The notes beneath the pieces are model-generated. The model was not told the DNA's origin, ran no database searches, and saw only the letters and a program-made list of their open reading frames with translations. Of a stretch of DNA of 64,000 bases, positions 40,391 to 51,815 are shown one piece after another; position 1 is the stretch's first letter; the number at the start of each line of letters is the position of its first letter. A program made the position numbers and the translations under genes. Location of the stretch: positions 122,021,705 through 122,085,704 of the forward strand of contig CM042012.1 in assembly GCA_023525715.1 (NCBI GenBank). Reading direction: 5' to 3'. Source of the stretch: Cichorium intybus (taxonomy: Eukaryota; Streptophyta; Magnoliopsida; Asterales; Asteraceae).

Positions 40391-40952
40391 CGAAAAACGC
40401 AGCAACTCAGCAAACTTCAAGGGCTAATTTGAAATTTTGATAGATATGAGAATTCTTTACAATCTAGTCCTAATCAGCAAACTTCAGGGGCTAAATTGAA
40501 ACTTATGCAAATTTCAAAAAAAGGTTACATAAAGGTCCTAAAAATCGTTTAAAACCTAATTTCTACATGATTTTTATGCAGATTTCACAAAATGTTACAT
40601 AATGTTGCATATAAGCAAGTAATCAACACATAAACACAAGATTTGTAGCTAATTTCTCTTGCCAGTTTTAAAAAAATTTACATAAAAGGTCCTAAAATTC
40701 GTTTTAACACCTCTTACGGGAACACATTACTCCCTAATTGAGTTATAAGCAAGTAATCATCACATAAACTATATACGAACAAATATGCAGCTTGGTAAAA
40801 TCAGAAATCGGGAATTACTAACTAAATGGGTTGATTTTCTACAAACTGAAAAACCAATGACCACCCAAGCCTTCAACCCCCAGAATCCGGCCACCACTCA
40901 AGCTAGAGAAGAAGATGTGAACTGTTACTTTAAGATCCCACAAAAATCACAG

Positions 40953-41170
40953 TTTTTTTTTTGGAACCGACAATTTTAACACCTTGAGGGTACTCAACAT
41001 TGCAACCCACGGCGGTTGGCAATTACCTATGGCGCAAAGCCTTTCCCCTCCACCTATTTTTCGCCGACCAGGGAAAATCCCCCACATGGGGTTAGTTGGA
41101 GTCGAACTCCAGACCTTCCACCACATGGGTATATAACCCGGTTGCATCAACCCAGCTAGGCTAGGCTTCA
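40953..41170 (-). mobile_element. SINE (tRNA-derived)
   Basis: On the minus strand the 5' part has an A-box-like TAGCTGGGTTG (41148-41158) and a B-box-like GGAGTTCGACTCC (41098-41110), about 38 bp apart, the internal RNA polymerase III promoter layout of tRNA-derived SINEs. The 3' end is a run of ten A (40953-40962 on the plus strand as T). Length is about 218 bp. I could not define a clear target-site duplication. It sits inside the CACTA element. Confidence 0.75.
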
Positions 41171-41269
41171 CTTGCAAACACAATTAATATCATCATTTGC
41201 CACCGGTGGAATATAGATACCGAGAGAAGAAAAGCAAGAGAAAGAAATAGAGTAAAGGAGATACCGAGA

Positions 41270-41295
41270 GAAGAGAAGAGAAGAGAAGAGAAGCA
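41270..41295. repeat. (GAGAA)n short tandem repeat
   Basis: Run of GAGAA pentamers in the CACTA interior. Confidence 0.8.
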
Positions 41296-41913
41296 CAGGA
41301 CCTTCCCCCACAGCCACCGGAGCAATCCACAGCCACCGGAAAACGTCTGGAAACCGCCGGAGCTACCCACAGTCTACCAACATGAAAAATTACACAATTA
41401 AATCATGCATTATGGTTCATAGACGGTTTGAGGACCAATTTCGTACCTTTCTAGGCCGGAAAATGCACTTCTCGATGGTTAAATCTTCCGGTCACTGGAA
41501 ATCGCCGCAGCCGTAGAAGAGAGAAATCATCCAGTGGAGAAATGAAGCAGAAAAGGTTACACGACAGTTTTAGGGCTCAGGGAAGGCTATAGGAACGACA
41601 TGTCATCGCTATAGCCGAACCCAATACGCCGTCATTCTCTTTAATGAATGAAATACACTTAAAAATAAATAAATATATATTTTTAATCTGTTGTAACGTA
41701 AAGTCGTCCCTATAGGTAATTAGAAAACCGCCAAATGATTTTCCTTTTCCGCCTCACCCTATTGCGACGACATATCGTCGCTATACCGCTAAAACGCCGA
41801 CTTTGACTCTAGACCCTATAGAAACGACATGTTGTCGCTATATGGTTCTCTATTGCGACGACAAAAGTCATCCCTATAGGGTTCGAACCCTATAGATTCA
41901 AATTCTAGTAATG

Positions 41914-42532
41914 CAAAAAAGAATTCTCTTACAAACAATAATACCAATAATCCACAATATGTTGTCATCGAAATTCAATTACGTCTTTTTGATGGTTGAT
42001 TAATTATGAGTTGATTGGATCTCCACATATATTATCATAATAATTTTAGTAATATATATTTTTTTGTAGAATTGAGTTTCACCAAGATTTGAAACTCTCT
42101 CTCTCTCCTTCTCCCACATTAAATGAAATTATTTATCTTTTGAAAAATTTTAAAATATTAGTTTATTAATAATTAAAGTTAAAGATAAGGAGGTTTTAAT
42201 GTATACTAGAGCATTAATAATAATAAATTTTAACATTTTTGTTTTCTTATCTGAGAAAATATATAGCCCGAAATAATAAAAATCAATACAAATGTAATAC
42301 ATTAAAAAATGACTTATGTATATTTTTTAGTTGTATATCGATATGTATATCATATTTTAAAGCTTGCATTTAACGAAACTTTGGTTATCTTTTTCCAAAA
42401 CAATAGATCTCTGAATATACATAAAAAAATCAACACCATCCTTTCATTTATACATTACGAAAGACAATATTCTGAATGTTTGTGTTTAAACTCTAGAGTT
42501 TTATATCATTATCTATATCGTCTTTTGGAGCA
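41914..42532. other. AT-rich spacer
   Basis: Between the CACTA right end and the hAT MITE; no feature recognised. Confidence 0.45.
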
Positions 42533-42540
42533 TATAGAAT

Positions 42541-43069
42541 CAGTGCTGTAAACTCGGCTAACTTGATGGAGCCATCAGGTTTATGCTGATGTGTTTTTTT
42601 GAAAATCGGTCAAAAAATTCGGAATTGGTCAAATTCTGCGAAACTCGGTCCAACTTGGAGCAACAAGGTACAACTCGGTCAACTCGGTCAAACTCAACCA
42701 ACTTGATCAAACTCGAAAATTATCAATAAAACTAAAAAATTTGACTTTTTTTAAATAAATAATAATGATTGTTAAGTAATAATCTTAACATGTATAATGT
42801 AATTAGTTATTTATTAAACATTATGTTGTTAAGTTTTAGTTTTTTCAATATAATTCAAATTTAATGTATTATCATTGTATTTAGTATATTTAGTGTGTAT
42901 AAACATTTAATGTATACATATTTCTGAGTTTCTTAAATGTGTATGTATCTTTCTTAAATGTATGTGTATTTCTGATATTTTTGTATTTCCGTCTAATAGT
43001 ATCATTTAGCCGACTATTCGTTACTTATTAGTCTACCGACTTAGGACCGTCTAGTCATTTACAACACCA
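42541..43069. mobile_element. hAT-type MITE
   Basis: The left end is CAGTGCTGTAAAC and the right end, inverted, is TGGTGTTGTAAATG, typical hAT termini. The 8-bp flanks are TATAGAAT (42533-42540) and CATAGAAT (43070-43077), one mismatch. The interior has tandem CAACTCGGTCAA-like words near 42640-42710. At 529 bp it has no transposase. Confidence 0.75.
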
Positions 43070-43278
43070 CATAGAATAACAAACTTTGGCATTCTTAGTT
43101 TTAGTTTTTCAAATAATATAACCTTAGAAAATAAAAAGATCAACACAATGCATGCATGCACGAGTTTTTTTTTTTTTTTTTCATATATTAGATTTTTTTC
43201 TGTTACATACGAATGTATATCAATATTTGTAATTTTTGTGCTCCAAATAATGTTTTATATATCGATGTAAAAAATTAT

Positions 43279-43516
<238 letters not shown>

Positions 43517-43525
43517 AGAATTATC

Positions 43526-44074
<549 letters not shown>

Positions 44075-44241
44075 TACACAATTATTCATTTGTCATGTTT
44101 AATCACTAATGTTTTTTTTAAGCAAAACAATATTGAACTTAAGTTTTTGTACATACCAAGTCCCGTTGACCGGCTACTCCAGGTTAACATGTCATAATGT
44201 GTTTTGATAGGGTAGCATTACTCTCGATTCATATACATTTA

Positions 44242-44898
44242 GGGTCTGTTTGGTAAGACGGAATGGAATCATGAAAAAATGTAATGAACGAGGTAATGGA
44301 TGAGCAAGGTAATGAAATTAATTATTACATTCCATTGTCATGTTTTGTTGGCTCGAATGAATGCAATAAGTCATTCAAACATAGTGTTTTTTATTAATAT
44401 ATAAAAATCTAAATAAAGTAATTTGATAAATAAGAATATAATATCATTTTATAAAATAAATTTTTATTTGTTAAAATTATATATTTAAATAAATTACATA
44501 TAAACATATTTCATTTCATTCAAAATACATATTATATGCAACAAATAATTAAAAAGAATTATCTTTAATTTAAAAACATTTACAAATACCATAAAATCTT
44601 AAAATATAAATATGATAAAAAAATATTTAATTTTTTAAAAAAATTATTTAAATGAAGTTTTGAAATTTTTTAAAAAAATTAATATTTATTGAGTATTATA
44701 AGAAAAATGTATTTTAATTATATTATATATCATTCCATTCAATGAGGAAATAAAAAAGAAACACTCATCTCCCATGGAATGAAAATCAGGCAAAGAGAAG
44801 GAATCTCATTTAATAAAGAATGATCCATTCCATTCATTTGAGTAATCAAACATGAGTTTTTTCATTCCTTCTTCGATTACTGTATACCAAACGTTACT
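44242..44898. mobile_element. PIF/Harbinger-type (Tourist-like) MITE nested in the foldback arm
   Basis: The left end is GGGTCTGTTTGGTAAGACGG and the right end, inverted, is AGTAACGTTTGGTATACAG. TTA flanks both sides (44239-44241 and 44899-44901). The uninterrupted right arm of the foldback supplies an empty site (inverted: GCATTTAATCCCTAAT), which confirms the insertion and its limits. Length 657 bp, non-coding. Confidence 0.85.
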
Positions 44899-45687
44899 TT
44901 AGTCACTAATAAAACTTTTCTTTATAATCCGTTTATTTTGGGTATATGTTTTTCTATGATATTTATACGTTCTTTACACATGTATTTATATATGTTTTTT
45001 ATGTATGTTTTTATATACGTATTTTATATAGCTTTTTATACTTTTTATATACTTTTTCTATATATGTTTTTAATTAATACACTTTTTTTATATATTTATA
45101 TAAGCTTTTTCTATACGCATTTTATACATTTTTATGTATGTTTTTAATATGATTTTATACATTCTTTATACATGTATTTATATATGTTTCTATATATGTT
45201 TTTATATATCTATTTATATGTTTTTATACTCATTTTTAGATATGTACGCTTTTTATATATCTATTTAATAAATATTTACCTTCTTTATACGTGTACTTAT
45301 TTATGTTTTTATATCTATTTATATGTTTTTATACACATTTTTTATGTTTATTGAAACATGCAAGGTATTTTTTTTATTATTAAATGTAAACATACATATC
45401 ATTTTTATTGATTTATGTAGATATTACATATATTCGTAAGTTCGTTATAGTTATATGGTTAAATCTTACATAAAAGTGTAGGAAAAAAAAGTATTAATGC
45501 TTAGAATAATATACTGCATGAATTTGTAAAGTGGTAAATGTATCCGCACATATTAATAGAAAATATATATAAAAATTATATAAAAAAGGTATCTAAAAAC
45601 GTATATAAAAATATATAAAAACATAAATATGCATACAATACCTATATAAAAAGTGTATATAAAAATATATAGAAAAAATGTATTAAA

Positions 45688-45689
<2 letters not shown>

Positions 45690-45770
<81 letters not shown>
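45690..45770. repeat. (TA)n microsatellite in the right foldback arm
   Basis: TA run that expanded inside the TATATG-rich arm. Confidence 0.9.
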
Positions 45771-45774
<4 letters not shown>

Positions 45775-46126
45775 ATATCTAAAACATACATAAAAAACGT
45801 GTAAATTGTAAAAATACATATATAAAATATATATATATATAAACATATATAAAAATGTATAAAAACACACATATAAGGAACATAAAAGATATATAAAAAC
45901 GTATACCCAAAATAAACGAATTCTAAAGAAATTTTTTATTAGGGATTAAATGCGTACAAATCAAGAACAATGTTACCCTATTAAAATACGTTATGAGAAG
46001 TTAACATGAAGTAGCAAGTCAAAAGGACTTGATGTGCACAAAAATAAAAGTTCAATGGTGTATTTTGTATAAAAACATTAATGGCTAAACGTTTACAAAT
46101 GAAAAACTATGTTACCATATTAAGTC

Positions 46127-46309
<183 letters not shown>

Positions 46310-46805
46310 GCGACGTCGGATCTGGCATCGGGTGGATCTGGATCGGAGGTCTTGATGTTGGTGTCGTTAGCTATTTCCCAACTTGGATCCTAGTCACAAT
46401 CAAGAAGATAATCGTTAGAACCGCCCCAGGGCGTGTGCCCCAGGAGCAGGCTCCGACGATCAAGTCAGTTCGATATGCGAGATAAGATGGTTTCTCCTCG
46501 CCGGAGAGAACCATCGTGGTGTAGGCGTGTAGAGGGTGGTGGAGAGTAGAGGTTGATGACTTAGGGAACTAGGGTTCCCTTCTTGTTCTATTTATAGGGG
46601 CCAATTAGGTCAGGCCTTGGGCCAGCCCAATGGCCCAGCTAGCAGTGCTGTCAAGCAAAGCTGCCAAGCTGTTGGCTGGCTGGCGGGCTGTCACGCCGTG
46701 CTACCGAGCAGGGCTGGCAGCCACGCCGTGCTGTCAAGTAGTGCCGTCTAGCGGCCGTCAAGTCGCGCTATCATGCTATTCGGGTGAGCCGATAGACCTA
46801 ATATC

Positions 46806-46942
46806 ATCAAGTCCCCCCAGTCCGATGTGATTGGTTTGCTGACAATCGCATTGGACTAGATACAGCTATATAAGTCATACACTATCAAGTCCCTAGTCCG
46901 ATGTGATTGGTTTGCTGACAATCGCATTGGACTAGATATAAC
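46806..46942. repeat. Two direct copies of a ~55-bp unit
   Basis: Both copies contain AGTCCGATGTGATTGGTTTG and CAATCGCATTGGACTAGATA, offset by about 80 bp. Confidence 0.85.
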
Positions 46943-47464
46943 AGACGTGTGCCGAACATATAAGAGGAACAACCAAACCTCGCCTACGGGAATCTTAGTA
47001 TGTTAGCAGATCCTGCAGTAGAGTTGGATCTATGCGAAGTGAGGTTGGCTTGGTAATCTCTTCTTACGCTATGAGATTGTGATCTAGTCAATTTGGTACA
47101 ACATAGTTCTTGCCATGATTACGCAGCGAAGTTGCTGTGGCGATCGTGGAGCGAAGCCGTTACATGATAATGTAATAAGACGGCTGTGTGATAATGCAGC
47201 AAAGTTGTTGATGTAATTACGCAGAAAAGCTGTCGTAACGTCCCCGTCGTACCGGGTGGAACGCCACCAATAAACGTCTTCATAGTGCTTTACACAAGCT
47301 ATACCATACCGATTTCCCCCCAGTCTGGTGTGGGTAGCTGATAGGTAGCCATATCAGACTATAGTAGGAAAAAGATGTCGTTACGAATATGCATGTCGAC
47401 GTTACCGTCAAGATTTTGTGCAGCGGGACTGATGATAAGATAATGAGCAGCATGGTTACTATCC

Positions 47465-47682
47465 AGAAAATGTTCAGCAGGGCTGCTAATAGATAATGAG
47501 CAGCAGGGCTGCTAATAGATAATGTGCAGCAGGGCTGCTAATAGATAATGAGCAGCAGGGCTGCTAATAGATAATGTGCAGCAGGGCTGCTAATAGATAA
47601 TGAGCAGCAAGGCTGCTAATAGATAATGAGCAGCAGGGCTGCTAATAGATAATGTGCAGCAGGGCTGCTAATAGATAATGTA
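47465..47682. repeat. 26-bp minisatellite, about eight copies
   Basis: Unit AGATAATGAGCAGCAGGG plus CTGCTAAT, with alternating GAG/GTG variants. Each unit contains the self-complementary core AGCAGCAGGGCTGCT. Confidence 0.95.
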
Positions 47683-48059
47683 CCACATGGTTGCTGACCA
47701 GAGAAGGTGTAGCAGAGCTGCCGGGACGATTGTCCTTGTTGTGGTAAGACGTAAAATGAGAAAATGCTAATTGATTGTCGAAGTAAAGAGAGAAAACGTG
47801 TAAATTGCCTTTATCGATAATTCTAGAAGAACGCATCGAATATATGGTGCTAAGCATGGCTTAGGCTTGTGATGCGTGATTAATGATGAGTAGTAGCTAG
47901 GTTTATTCCATCCGGCAATCACTTGTGGTTGAATCAAGCTTAATAGTCGACTATTTAAGGCGAAGGTGATGAGCCTTCTAAACCTTATATGAATTGGTCT
48001 TAGAAGCCAGCGAGTCAAGGCAAATGTTATGAACCTTCTTGACCTTGTATTAAATCGGG

Positions 48060-48325
48060 CTTTGTTAGGTGCTCGGACCTTATTAGGTACTCGGACCTTT
48101 TTGTGGCTCTCGGGCCTTGTTAGGTAGCACTCGGGCCATGTTAGGTACTCGGACCTTTGCGTGGCACTCGGGCCGTGTTAGGTACTCGGACCTTTGCGTG
48201 GCACTCGGGCCGTGTTAGGTACTCGGACCTTTGCGTGGCACTCGGGCCGTGTTAGGTACTCGGACCTTTGCGTGGCACTCGGGCCATGTTAGGTACTCGG
48301 ACCTTTGTGTGGCTCTCGGGCCTCG
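48060..48325. repeat. 37-bp minisatellite, about seven copies
   Basis: Unit GTTAGGTACTCGGACCTTTG followed by CGTGGCACTCGGGCCGT. The central copies are almost identical and the edges degenerate. Confidence 0.95.
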
Positions 48326-48529
48326 TTAAAATCGGGAATAGTAGCCAGTGATTTATGTGCCTGTCTCGGGTGATCAGTCCGAGCAAAGATATATATAATG
48401 GAACTGGTGCCTAGGTGGCTAGCTATATCGACGTGTACATAATACAAATTGTAACACAAAGAGTTTCGTCTACTATGTGTTAGCAACATTATTATTAATG
48501 TAATGGTAGCATTATGTGTCGAGGTTGCA

Positions 48530-48665
48530 ATAAGGCCGCTCGTGAGAGCTTGGCGGCAGAGCTGTTGGTGAGAGTTGGGCAGCGGTGCTGCTGGCAAGGG
48601 CAGCGCGACAGTGCTGCTGGCAAGAGCTGGGCAGCGGTATTGCTGGCAAGAGCTGAGCAGCAGGG
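48530..48665. repeat. GCTGCTGGCAAGAGCTGGGCAG-type repeats
   Basis: About four imperfect copies of a ~33-bp unit containing GCTGGCAAGAGCTGGGCAGC. Confidence 0.75.
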
Positions 48666-50069
48666 ATGCTATTTGATTCTTCCCTCCTTAGTAATGAGTC
48701 AAATTTTAGGAATACGCTATCACGTATAATCTTAGCACGTCTTGTATGTTTCCACCGAGAAATACTTCTCCAATATAAATGTGCTATGTCAGCCCTTCTG
48801 CTCCCCCCGTTTTTGGAAAAATGATGACACGCTTGTCATGCGGTAAAGGGAATCGAGTTTTGCGATGCGAACGAATTTCCCTTGTTTATGTATTGGTTGT
48901 GCTCGTACATTTGTGTCTCATTCGTTTGTACATGTCATTGCAAAATAATAAAGGTAAGTATCACGTGTTGTTACATGTGTATATTGTAATCAAATATATA
49001 TGTAAATTAGATGTATGCACATTCGAAGATTGCCAACGATAACCGGTCAATACTTTTAGATATGATTCATCAAAGTAAGGAAAATATAAAAGTTTAACGC
49101 CGTTTTGTATCAAATTTATAAGGGTTTGCCTCCTTGTTTCAGGTATCAACTTGTTTGTTGTGTTGAAATGAGAGTGATCTCTTATTGCAGGGTTGTGCCT
49201 GAGTTGCCTCATGCGTGTTTATGCCTCGTTCATTTGTACATATCAAAACAAGCAACATAGAAGTAAGTTTTCAAGGTTTGTACTATATACAAAGAATAAT
49301 AAATGAATTATAGATGTCAAAGTAACTTTGTATGTAATCGTTATCCTTGTGTGTTGTCATGGGTCAGCCAAACCAAAGTTCAGTCATGAGATTAAATTGC
49401 TAAAATACGCATGATTTTCCATCGGTCGACTATGTATGGTGTTTACCTCCCCCCTCTTTTGTAAAACAAAATAATTCATATTTGCTATATTATTGAGCAT
49501 TAAATGATTGTGCGCTCCTTTTATGTTAAATAGCATTTGCGATATTATTGGAAATTACACGGGCTATTTAGTTGAAATTGTTTTTTACGCTTATATTAAA
49601 AATGCCAGACAGTTCCATCTTTTGTGCATGTAGGAATGGTGCATTGCATAGTAATAGAATATCACGTGATCATTTTGGGAAAGTTTGGAGGGTCCTCTCT
49701 GATGTATGTACGAGTGTTTAGCAAAGCACAGATCATTATAGAGTATGGGAATTTGTATGTACCTCCTGCTTCATGTGTTGTACCGTGCCATTTACTAAAT
49801 GTCACGTGGAGCTGACCTGGGTAATCCTTCTTGTCGGTATTTTATGGTGATCTTCGGTTTGTTTTATTAGTTAGTGGGTAACTTTTTGGGTAATGAAAGT
49901 GAATTTTGCTGGCGAATCACCGAGGGAAAGCTTCTTCTAATTTTGTGTGTGATGTTGACTTGAATACGAGGATGATGATCCAAATTAAGAACTCTTGTGA
50001 AGGTTTGAAAGAGATTGTATTTCAAGTCAAGCGACATTGACAGAAAAACTTGTTTGCGGACAGGCAATA

Positions 50070-50106
50070 GTGTCGAGGTTATCATTATTTTGTGCGGACC
50101 TCGACA
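50070..50106. other. Short inverted repeat (hairpin)
   Basis: GTGTCGAGGT and ACCTCGACAC face each other around an 18-bp loop. It may mark the LTR terminus proposed at 50106. Confidence 0.6.
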
Positions 50107-51461
50107 CATCGGGCTTGGATGGGTTAGACGTGTCATAGTTATATACGGCTGTGAGCACTACTGGTTTATTGTTCTGTCAATTGCAAAAGTGTAGTTATCA
50201 TCCAAACAAGAGCCCTCAAAGCTTATGAGTAACTGATATCTTTTGTGTGTATCACTGATAGGTATGTTACACCCCTTCCTTTTCTATTCAAGATACTCTC
50301 AAGATCAGCATGAATTTTCGAATTCATACTGGACATAGTGGCTCTTAGGATCTGAACTTGCAAACGAAAATTTTGAAACAATATTTGAAATGCCCTTTTC
50401 AATAAATTAGGATAAAGATGACAGATGGGATTTAAACCGCCAAGAAACTGGAATCTACTGTATCTCGAAACGCTTCACAGATGACTGACGACAGTCTTTT
50501 GGTTCTCTTATTGGTTTTAATGTAGGCTGAAGTCTTGACGTCTCAAGAGGTGACGTTTCTATCAGACCTTTCATTGAACAGGTTATGTGTGTGTTCCGTT
50601 GCCGTCTCTTGTAGTGAAGTGCTTGCTAAACGATCGATGGAGAACCATGGGTGTGAGCGGATGTATGGCAGGAAACGCAATCCAGTTATCAGATGCATTA
50701 TCTTACAGTCCTGGTAATTGCTCCTTGTCTCAATGATGCACGATTAGATATGAGAAGAACATATCATAAGGAGAGGCTCATAGGCAATACAGGAGCAGAG
50801 GTTTCTTAAAGTTTTTAGGATTTGCTCTAAACCCCACTAAATTCCATTTGAGTTTTTAAGGACAGATAGAGATGACTGCATCTGATACTTAGGGAGAACT
50901 AGGGTTGTTGTTTGGAGATCAGTAGAAAACTGTTCGTTTTGGAATTCTGTCAAACATTTTCAAGCAATACGGTAACATAAATTCTTCAAAATGCTTCAAT
51001 TTTTGCATAAGACCCGTCTTAATTCTGCTCAAATTCTTAATAACAGATAGCAGAATTTAAACAATCAAATGAACCAAAATTTATTGGTATTAGCCCAGGT
51101 AGATATAGAGGGTGGGTTGGGGGTTGTGTGACTAACGAGTGATGAAAATGAAGAAGTTGTGGGTCCGGTCAACATATTTTTTTCAAAAAACATATAAGAT
51201 AATGCTGGTAAGAGATTTGTCGGAAGGAAGTAGGCCATTGAGATGGTTTTAGAGAGTCAACTGATAGGGGAACTGCACCAAAAACTGGTTTAGGCATAAG
51301 GTCGAGCACTTAGGGTGCGTCAAAATTTTGTTCTAACTAATTAGGGGTTTGCCCCAAAGACGTGCTAGGAATATGAAATCAAACCAGTTGTGTACAGGGG
51401 ACCAACGAATTGATGGAAAACATAGGAGAAAAATACCCCACGTGTGTACCTTGCCAACCCG
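50107..51461. other. Spacer left of the SIRE element
   Basis: No gene recognised. It is the presumed target DNA of the SIRE insertion; short frames only. Confidence 0.4.
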
Positions 51462-51781
51462 TGTTGAAATACAAGAGTTGGATCGAGATTCAAAAATGCG
51501 GAATAATAAAAATAAACAAGATCAAGACCAGACGATATGAAGAACTGATGTCAAATGATTAACAATGCAACTCAAGAACAATTCAATGAGAACTATTCTG
51601 TATGAGCGCCGTAAAGAGATTACAAAAGTTAACCCTAACAGGGTTACGAATAAGCTATATAAACAAAAACTAAGTATGGAAGGACAGACCCATTCCATAA
51701 CCGATAGCAAAATTATAGGCTACAATTCGGGCAACAAATCCGATCAGCATATTTGACTCAATCTTAATTAATGACTCAACA
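51462..51781 (-). repeat. 3' LTR of the SIRE element
   Basis: It starts on the minus strand TGTTGAGTCATTAA and ends TTGTATTTCAACA, giving a 6-bp TGTTGA/TCAACA inverted end, about 320 bp. It contains TATATAGC (51654-51661 on plus). The outer edge is inferred from the inverted termini only, because the 5' LTR cannot be compared; a longer LTR reaching 50268 (TGTTACACCCC on the plus strand) is the alternative. Confidence 0.6.
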
Positions 51782-51797
51782 ATCTCCCCCTTTGAGT
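51782..51797 (-). promoter_or_regulatory. Polypurine tract
   Basis: The minus strand reads CAAAGGGGGAGAT directly before the 3' LTR, the plus-strand priming site for reverse transcription. Confidence 0.8.
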
Positions 51798-51815
51798 CAA
51801 AAATGGGATTTGTCA

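Noticed and set aside
47465..47682. Regularly spaced repeats resembling a CRISPR array
   Set aside because: Units are head to tail with no unique spacers, and this is a plant nuclear sequence: an ordinary minisatellite.
50268..51781. 1.5 kb 3' LTR for the SIRE element starting at TGTTACACCCC
   Set aside because: The shorter version (51462-51781) has a matching TGTTGA/TCAACA inverted end; the longer one has only TG/CA. Not fully excluded because the 5' LTR is outside the window.
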